A DNA stretch of 11,917 nucleotides, taken from contig DEAP01000001.1 of the NCBI GenBank assembly GCA_002348225.1, positions 1 through 11,917 of the forward strand. Reading direction: 5' to 3'. Both the position numbers and the translations under genes were made by a program. Under the pieces are notes generated by a model that searched no databases, was not told the DNA's origin, and saw only the letters and a list, made by a program, of their open reading frames with translations. This DNA is from Dehalococcoidia bacterium UBA2979. Lineage in GTDB: Bacteria; Chloroflexota; Dehalococcoidia; UBA2979. Below are positions 6,539 to 11,917 of this stretch, in pieces; positions within the stretch are counted from its first letter, which is position 1, and every line of letters starts with the position of its first letter.

Positions 6539-7375
6539 TCAATCTTGGCAAACTGGGCAATAATGCGTGCCACGCCCAGCATGTTTAATTTTCAGTATTG
6601 TACTATCGCAAATCCTGCAACATTGCCCGTCACGCTGGTAGACCTGGCAGTGTGATAGTGCTCCACCGGGTAGCCCAAATGCATTGACGTAATTACGAAA
6701 TGATGTTCCTCCCTGTTCGAGGGCACGGTTTAAAGTAGTGCCAATCGCGTCATACAATCTTTCAACTTCTCGCGCGCATAGATTCTTGGCTTTTCTGTCA
6801 GGACGAATTCCCGCCAAAAAGCATGATTCATCGACGTATATATTCCCCAGTCCGGCAACCACAGCTTGATCCAGTAACGCTGATTTAAGAGAAGTATCCT
6901 TGGATTGCAATTTGCCAAGTAGATCATCTTGGGTGAAATCGATCGCTAGTGCATCTGGGCCACTGGGGATTCGATCATTTTCGTGCTCGGTGGGCACGCA
7001 TTCCCATGTCCCGAACCGTCTAACGTCGTTAAAAGCGAGCACCATTTCTGACGTGTACGAAGGTGATGTGATTCTGATACGGGCTCGCTCATGCCGGTCC
7101 CTCGGACGATAGTCCGACGATATTAGGAAAGCACCTGTCATGCGTAGGTGCACGATCCAACTGCGCCCATTCGATAACCTGAAAATTAAATACTTACCAT
7201 GACGTCTCAATTCTTCGATTTGACTCCCTTCAACCGTTTCCCGGAACGCCTTTATAGAGCTGTCCTTAATCATTCGACTAAAGCCCCGGTGTACTATGGC
7301 TCTTTGAATAGTGGCCCCAAGCACGTAGGGGATCAGGTCACGTCTAACTGTCTCGACTTCGGGCAGCTCAGGCAT
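6539..7375 (-). CDS. mutM: Formamidopyrimidine-DNA glycosylase (Fpg/MutM)
   Basis: Base-excision repair enzyme that removes 8-oxoguanine and formamidopyrimidines and cuts the abasic site. The 278 residues begin M-P-E-L-P-E-V-E-T-V. Pro2 becomes the catalytic N-terminus and Glu3 assists. Lys61 in R-R-H-G-K-Y-L-I-F is the conserved DNA-contacting lysine. The helix-two-turn-helix segment L-L-D-Q-A-V-V-A-G-L-G-N-I-Y-V-D-E is intact. The C-terminal zinc finger is complete: C253-x2-C256-x16-C273-x2-C276, with the catalytically important Arg268 in G-R-G-T. All features favour an active Fpg rather than an Nei-type enzyme. The ATG at 7375 lies four bases after the polA stop, with only a weak A/G-rich site upstream, so it is probably coupled to polA. 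Having gap-filling polymerase and glycosylase in one transcript joins two steps of base-excision repair. Confidence 0.97.
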   Translation of the reverse strand: MPELPEVETVRRDLIPYVLGATIQRAIVHRGFSRMIKDSSIKAFRETVEGSQIEELRRHGKYLIFRLSNGRSWIVHLRMTGAFLISSDYRPRDRHERARIRITSPSYTSEMVLAFNDVRRFGTWECVPTEHENDRIPSGPDALAIDFTQDDLLGKLQSKDTSLKSALLDQAVVAGLGNIYVDESCFLAGIRPDRKAKNLCAREVERLYDAIGTTLNRALEQGGTSFRNYVNAFGLPGGALSHCQVYQRDGQCCRICDSTILKIKHAGRGTHYCPVCQD

Positions 7376-7379
7376 AATG

Positions 7380-10205
7380 TTAGATTTCTTCTAAATTCCC
7401 CAGAGAAGTCCCGATAGCCTTATCGAGTAATAGTGGCACTGATAACTCGATAGAGGGCATCATTTCTTCAGCAAGATCTACAATCGAAGCAACCTCACTA
7501 GAAGGAAGTTCAAAGATGAGTTCGTCATGTATCTGCATGACCAGTCGGGCGTGCAGACCCCTATCACGACGTTTCATCAACTCCTCATCTATATTATTAG
7601 TTGCAATTTTTATAATGTCAGAGGCAGTGCCCTGGACTGGCATATTCATCGCGATACGCTCGCCTGCCCTTCTGACGTTTTGGTTACGTGAGTGCAGTTC
7701 AGGGATTGCTCTGCGTCTACCAGTCATCGTGTGCGCGTATCCAACAGACCGGGCTTCTTCTACCACCTGATTTCTCCATATTTCCACTTTGGGATAGGAG
7801 CGGAAGTAGGAGTCTATGAACTCTTGGGCCTCTCCTCGAGTAATTCCTTCCCTACCTGATAGACCAAACGCACTGAGTCCATAGAGAACACCGAAGTTGA
7901 ACACCTTCGCTCGCCTCCGCTCCTCATAACTAACGTCCTCATTGGATTTTCCAAAGATATTTGCAGCTGTGGAAGTGTGAATGTCTGATCCCGCTAAGAA
8001 CGCCTCGATTAAGGTCTCATCTTGACTTAAATGAGCCAGGATTCGTAGCTCGATTTGTGAATAATCGATCGAAAGAAATAAGGGGTCTGAACCACAGTCA
8101 CTAGCGATAAACGCATCACGAATCGCGCCACCTCGATCCCCTCGGATAGGAAGATTTTGTAAATTGGGAGCAGTGGAGGATAATCTGCCGGTAGCTGTGG
8201 TTGTTTGAGAGTAAATCGTATGGATTCGGCCTGTGGTGTGATTAACATGCCGTGGAAGTGCGTCTACGTAGGTCGACTTCAATTTCGATATCTCACGCCA
8301 ATCAAGAATCATTTGCACGACTGGATGCTGGTCGACTAACACCGACAACGACTCGGCGTCCGTACTGAAGCCTGTTTTGATTTTTTTTGACGGAGGGAGT
8401 GACAGTTCATCAAATAATAGTCGAGACAGTTCCGCTGGTGAGCCCATATTTACCTCATGGCCGACACTTTGGAATGCGGCCTTTTCGATATCGTCTAACT
8501 CTCTCTCTAAATCGAAACCCAAAGAATAGAGTTTCTCGGAGTCAATTTTGATACCAAAGTCCTCCATACGGGCTAACGCTTGTGCGTGTGGCAGGTCGAT
8601 GTCACGAAAGATCCCCGCCAACTCCCTTTCCTCTAGTGACGTCGTCAGTTCCTGTTCCGCCTCGAACAGCAGTGCACCAGATCTAATTGCAAATTCGGCA
8701 ACTATGTTGATATCAAGATCTGAATAAGCTCTCTTAGATTTGCCACTCCCTAACAATGCTTTGTCGTCGGGCAACACATCTAGTACCAGCCGAGCTGCTA
8801 GGTCTTGAATAGATTCATCACTGAACCCAAGTAAATACGAGCCTATTTTTGTGTCAAATACTTCTGCTGGTCTCAATTCTATCTTGTGTTCATCTGCTAA
8901 TTTTCTAAGACACCAGATGGTCTGTTTAGAATCATGTACTAATAGTGTCATCCCGCGTTCAACTTGGCTCTGTAACCACTTGAGAACTGTCCCAAGATCG
9001 GGATAATAGACCTCTGGAGTTGAATCACTCGGACTATTAAACCCAGGTAATCCTCGGTCGTCTGAAAAGGTATCCTTTCGCCTAATCGGAAAATAGAAAC
9101 CTTCACGATCCTGATTCACGAAGGCTATGCCTATGGCTTGAGAGCTGAATTCGACTGGTAAGTGCGAATCACTAACAACAGTAACTGCCGCTTTGTTCAA
9201 ATTGCTAAATCTTTGTAATTCCACTTGCAACACGTGTTCACTATCGATTTGCACTATTCTTAAGTCAGTTCGGGCCGACGCAGTTTCAGTGAGCCCAACT
9301 GTGTCCGAGTTACCTATTCGCTTAGCGTGAGTCCTGAAACCTATTTGTTCAAAGAACTTCCTGGCCTGACCCGGATCGAAATGTTTTCTATCAGCAGCCC
9401 CCAGGTCAAGGACCAGATCCGGGACATCACGCACGATGGTCGCGAGTTCTCTAGAAGAAAGTGCAGCCGCCTGGCCACTTTCAAGCGCTGACCTAGTGCG
9501 AGTGGGCTCAATGTTATCGAGGTTATCGATCATGTGATCTATATCACCCCACGAAGCTATCAGGGCTTTTGCACTTTTGTCACCTATTCCTTTGACGCCT
9601 GGAATATTGTCACTGGTGTCGCCAACCAATCCCTTGTAATCGATCATTTGTATCGGTTCAAAGCCAAACCGTTCAAGCACTTTTGCTTTGTCGTACATGA
9701 CGTAATCCTTTTGATATGGGCGGTACATATACACTCGTACCTGCTCGTCAACCAATTGAATAAGGTCATTGTCGAGCGTCAGAAGGATAGTCTCCTTAAT
9801 TCCCAGCTCGCTTGCTTGGCGCGCCAAGGTACCCATCACATCATCGGCTTCGTAGCCTGGACATTCCACCAGAGGGATGGATTGCGCGGCTAACATATCT
9901 CGCACGGTGTCAAACTGTGACCGCAGAGCTGTCGGGGTAGGATCCCGATTCGCCTTGTAATTCGGATCGAGTACTTTTCGAAATGTTTCTTCTGAGGCAT
10001 CCCACGCAGCAATTATGTGAGTTGGGGAGAGCTCAGTCAGCACAGCGCTAAGAGTATTCGCAAAACCTAGTACTGCACCTGTAGGTCTTCCAGCAGAATC
10101 GGTCAATTCCTCCGGCATGGCAAAATATGAGCGGAACATTATTCCATGCGAGTCGAGTATCAATAGTCGGGTGCCGGGTGCGACTACTTCAGCTTGTTTG
10201 TTCAT
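7380..10205 (-). CDS. polA: DNA polymerase I
   Basis: Fills gaps and removes primers in replication and repair. The 941 residues comprise three domains. The 5'-nuclease (~10-300) keeps its acidic metal-binding residues: Asp18, Asp69, Glu119, Asp121, Asp122, Asp145, Asp147, Asp196 and Asp199, in L-D-S-H-G, W-D-A, Y-E-A-D-D, L-D-N-D and G-D-T-S-D-N-I-P-G-V. The 3'-5' exonuclease-like region (~335-520) appears dead: by-eye alignment to E. coli puts Val344 and Asp346 at the exo I Asp355/Glu357 positions, Thr429 near the exo II Asp, and no acid at exo III (A-E-F-A-I-R-S-G). The polymerase domain is complete: motif A D714-Y-S-Q-I-E-L-R, motif B R763-x3-K767-x3-F771-x3-Y775, and motif C H893-D894-E895. 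Phe771 occupies the position (Phe762 in E. coli) that favours dNTP over ddNTP. The ATG at 10205 has GGAG ten bases upstream. The gene is first of the polA-mutM-hydrolase run. Confidence 0.98.
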   Translation of the reverse strand: MNKQAEVVAPGTRLLILDSHGIMFRSYFAMPEELTDSAGRPTGAVLGFANTLSAVLTELSPTHIIAAWDASEETFRKVLDPNYKANRDPTPTALRSQFDTVRDMLAAQSIPLVECPGYEADDVMGTLARQASELGIKETILLTLDNDLIQLVDEQVRVYMYRPYQKDYVMYDKAKVLERFGFEPIQMIDYKGLVGDTSDNIPGVKGIGDKSAKALIASWGDIDHMIDNLDNIEPTRTRSALESGQAAALSSRELATIVRDVPDLVLDLGAADRKHFDPGQARKFFEQIGFRTHAKRIGNSDTVGLTETASARTDLRIVQIDSEHVLQVELQRFSNLNKAAVTVVSDSHLPVEFSSQAIGIAFVNQDREGFYFPIRRKDTFSDDRGLPGFNSPSDSTPEVYYPDLGTVLKWLQSQVERGMTLLVHDSKQTIWCLRKLADEHKIELRPAEVFDTKIGSYLLGFSDESIQDLAARLVLDVLPDDKALLGSGKSKRAYSDLDINIVAEFAIRSGALLFEAEQELTTSLEERELAGIFRDIDLPHAQALARMEDFGIKIDSEKLYSLGFDLERELDDIEKAAFQSVGHEVNMGSPAELSRLLFDELSLPPSKKIKTGFSTDAESLSVLVDQHPVVQMILDWREISKLKSTYVDALPRHVNHTTGRIHTIYSQTTTATGRLSSTAPNLQNLPIRGDRGGAIRDAFIASDCGSDPLFLSIDYSQIELRILAHLSQDETLIEAFLAGSDIHTSTAANIFGKSNEDVSYEERRRAKVFNFGVLYGLSAFGLSGREGITRGEAQEFIDSYFRSYPKVEIWRNQVVEEARSVGYAHTMTGRRRAIPELHSRNQNVRRAGERIAMNMPVQGTASDIIKIATNNIDEELMKRRDRGLHARLVMQIHDELIFELPSSEVASIVDLAEEMMPSIELSVPLLLDKAIGTSLGNLEEI

Positions 10206-10228
10206 ATTGTGGCAACTCCGATAAACCC

Positions 10229-10234
10229 ATTATA
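10229..10234 (-). promoter_or_regulatory. Candidate -10 box of polA
   Basis: A perfect TATAAT on the minus strand lies 23 bases before the polA ATG in the 75-base divergent gap, which would give a leader of about 16 bases. No TTGACA-like box is found 16-18 bases upstream (those bases read like CACAGC), and there is no extended -10 TG. A weak or activator-dependent promoter, or chance, are all possible. Confidence 0.35.
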
Positions 10235-10267
10235 TCTGTTGAACATTTGGCGCTGTGCTCTGCGGTT

Positions 10268-10272
10268 AAGGA
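10268..10272 (+). promoter_or_regulatory. Shine-Dalgarno site fixing the permease start
   Basis: AAGGA lies eight bases before the ATG at 10281 and supports that start over an in-frame TTG at 10239. No convincing plus-strand -35/-10 pair was found in the 75-base gap. Confidence 0.6.
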
Positions 10273-10280
10273 ACGATATC

Positions 10281-11917
10281 ATGGGTCGGATGCGTCGATA
10301 TCGTACACTCCCACTATTAGCCCTCCGTAGAATGGCAGGGAACTGGAAACTGCTGACAAGTGTAGCCGTGGGATCTGTTTGTGCAGCTGCGATATTGTCA
10401 GCGACAGCTATATACTCTGACGCAATTCGCGATCTAGGACTGGACCATGCAATTGGCCAGAAGGACATCCGAGAGCTTGACTTGGTTGTTTTGCAGAGCA
10501 ATATCCCAGTTGAGGCCGAGCGATATGAACGATCGCAAGCACGACAATTAAGTGAAGTAGTCCGCGCATCTCAAAAAAGTTTCACAGAGGCTAATCGATT
10601 AGCGAGGAGTGCCACATATTTCCTATCTGACGCGGATGGTCTGCTAGGTGAACCGGACTCAGTCAGACCACGAGCTAATTTCATGTGGCGATCGACTATT
10701 ACCGACCACATTGAAATTACCGCTGGCGAGTGGCCTGAACCACAAACCACCTTTGTAGGGGAACCTATCCAGGTTGCAATCGGTGAACGGACAGCTGTAG
10801 AAAACAATTTGTCTATTGGTCAATCGCTGATAATTTACCCTTTCTGGGAACAAAATGCTCAGCCGGTGGAAGTTAATATTGTCGGACTGATCCGACCAGC
10901 TGATGAGGAGCATCGTTACTGGGGTGAGGACAACTATGTCCGGATAGATGGTAAAGAAAGATCGTGGGCAACCTATCTTCTGTGGATCCCTGAGACTTCT
11001 GCACATGGCATCCTCCGGGACGCCTCCAAGACGGTAACTGCTGACTACCGGAATACTTACCCACTACAAACGGAAATGTTGAACTCTCGCAACAGTGGGG
11101 CGGTTGCACTCGGCCTGACCAACCTCTATGCAAACCTGGGCACAACTGAAATTCGAGTAACCACTCAAACCGACCTCCCTGAACTGCTACGCACATACGA
11201 TCAAAAACTATTTTTCACTCGAATCCCACTTTTAGTTCTATTACTGCAAGTTGGAGGGATTGTTGCGTATTATCTTGTGACCGTTTCGACGATGCTTGTG
11301 GATCGTCAATCCGCCGAGATTGCAACTCTGCGATCTCGTGGCGCTACCACTAATCAATTGCTCGCTCAGTATGGGATAGAAGGGCTCCTGTTAGCAGGGC
11401 TCGCAATTGGACTTGGCCCGTTCGTTGCTGCTTCAGTTATATCTGCTCTCGGTCCAACGCCCGCGTTCAGTGGTTTGTCAGGGGGCGCAGCTCTATCAGT
11501 GCATATCGGCGGACTAGCGTATCTTCTCGCTGGTGTGGGCGCACTTATTGCTTTCATCTCACTGATGTTCCCCGCTTGGCGGGCAACAAGAAACACCGTA
11601 GTGGAATACAAAAAGGGGCAAGCTAGACCAGACCGACCACCTTTGTTCCTAAGGCTCTATTTAGACGTCGTGTTTGTGGTCATTCTTGCCTTTGGCTACT
11701 GGCGAATATCGCGTGAAGACTCGCTAGTCACCCAGCAATTCTTCGAGACGAGCGACGCAGTCGATCCTTTTTTGCTGGCAACACCAGCGGTATTTATGGT
11801 TACTGTTGGCGTAGTATTTCTTAGACTTTTCCCTCCGACACTACGAGTGATTAGTTGGTTTCTAGGCTTGACACGCTCTGTTGCTCTGCTCGTAGGAATG
11901 CGATCCCTGGTAAGAAA
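10281..11917 (+). CDS. FtsX-like ABC transporter permease (3' end outside window)
   Basis: The frame is open from the ATG at 10281 to the window edge, giving at least 545 residues without a stop. Topology read from hydrophobicity: a basic N-terminus (M-G-R-M-R-R-Y-R) and TM1 at ~25-46; a large extracytoplasmic domain ~47-312, like the MacB periplasmic core and including V-E-V-N-I-V-G-L-I-R-P; TM2 ~313-340; TM3 ~367-391; TM4 ~410-430; then a cytoplasmic link ending V-V-E-Y-K-K-G, TM5 ~455-475, TM6 ~497-515, and another segment starting near 525. The cytoplasmic loop D-R-Q-S-A-E-I-A-T-L-R-S-R-G-A-T (341-356) is the FtsX-domain hallmark and contacts the ATPase. TM5 onwards suggests a second, duplicated FtsX half, as in large lipoprotein or drug-export permeases. 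The cognate ATPase is not in the window, so the substrate is unknown. The gene is divergent from polA. Confidence 0.9.
   Translation, partial: MGRMRRYRTLPLLALRRMAGNWKLLTSVAVGSVCAAAILSATAIYSDAIRDLGLDHAIGQKDIRELDLVVLQSNIPVEAERYERSQARQLSEVVRASQKSFTEANRLARSATYFLSDADGLLGEPDSVRPRANFMWRSTITDHIEITAGEWPEPQTTFVGEPIQVAIGERTAVENNLSIGQSLIIYPFWEQNAQPVEVNIVGLIRPADEEHRYWGEDNYVRIDGKERSWATYLLWIPETSAHGILRDASKTVTADYRNTYPLQTEMLNSRNSGAVALGLTNLYANLGTTEIRVTTQTDLPELLRTYDQKLFFTRIPLLVLLLQVGGIVAYYLVTVSTMLVDRQSAEIATLRSRGATTNQLLAQYGIEGLLLAGLAIGLGPFVAASVISALGPTPAFSGLSGGAALSVHIGGLAYLLAGVGALIAFISLMFPAWRATRNTVVEYKKGQARPDRPPLFLRLYLDVVFVVILAFGYWRISREDSLVTQQFFETSDAVDPFLLATPAVFMVTVGVVFLRLFPPTLRVISWFLGLTRSVALLVGMRSLVR

Noticed and set aside
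6523..6582. 20-residue N-terminal extension of the S58 hydrolase
   Set aside because: It would overlap mutM, family homology starts at the internal Met at 6522, and a Shine-Dalgarno-like AAGGG precedes that ATG.
6239..6655. 138-codon plus-strand open frame
   Set aside because: It lies antisense to the S58 hydrolase and mutM, with low-complexity, motif-free product.
9534..9893. 119-codon plus-strand open frame
   Set aside because: It lies antisense to the conserved 5'-nuclease domain of polA and its product resembles no family.
10202..11611. Several minus-strand open frames of 78-115 codons
   Set aside because: They mirror the long plus-strand permease frame, have no recognisable motifs and overlap one another.
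1..11917. CRISPR array, insertion sequence, tRNA, rRNA or defence island
   Set aside because: No spaced repeats, transposase or integrase motifs, or RNA gene signatures were seen; nearly all bases are assigned to conserved housekeeping genes.

Overview
The window looks like ordinary chromosomal housekeeping DNA from a bacterium of moderate-to-low GC content with very tightly packed genes. Every stretch is coding except two short gaps (5471-5562 and 10206-10280). I see no mobile element, CRISPR array, tRNA or rRNA. The gene set and protein style suggest a marine Chloroflexota lineage (SAR202/Dehalococcoidia-like): a fused AroK-AroB, a PolA with a dead proofreading domain, and a large FtsX-type permease with an 'R-x-x-E-I-A-x-L-R-S-R-G' motif. 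This assignment is inference; no marker in the window fixes the taxonomy.

Layout. At the left end, on the plus strand, is the 3' part of a bifunctional shikimate kinase/3-dehydroquinate synthase (1-1435). It overlaps an acylphosphatase (1432-1722). These run head-on, with 2 bases between, into a minus-strand run that reads panB - panC - yebC - ruvC - ruvA in the order of transcription (5470 down to 1725). That run has gaps of 11 and 23 bases, then a 1-base and a 4-base overlap, and is probably one operon from a promoter in the gap at 5471-5562. Upstream on the same strand lies a second tight run, polA - mutM - an S58/P1-family (DmpA/NylC/ThnT-like) hydrolase (10205 down to 5563). Divergent from polA across 75 bases is a large plus-strand FtsX-like ABC transporter permease. 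It begins at 10281 and stays open to the window edge.

Functions. The genes cover aromatic amino acid biosynthesis (aroKB), coenzyme A precursor synthesis (panB, panC), DNA repair and recombination (polA, mutM, ruvC, ruvA), translation or gene regulation (yebC), acyl-phosphate hydrolysis, and one membrane permease. ruvB does not follow ruvA. panD, which makes beta-alanine for PanC, is not in the window.

No new defence or mobile system is visible. The points most worth a second look are: the AroK-AroB fusion, which a TTG start at 200 would hide; the S58 self-processing hydrolase beside the pantothenate genes; the degenerate proofreading domain of PolA; a perfect 13-bp tandem duplication at the ruvC/ruvA junction; and the long permease reading frame with no stop before the window edge.
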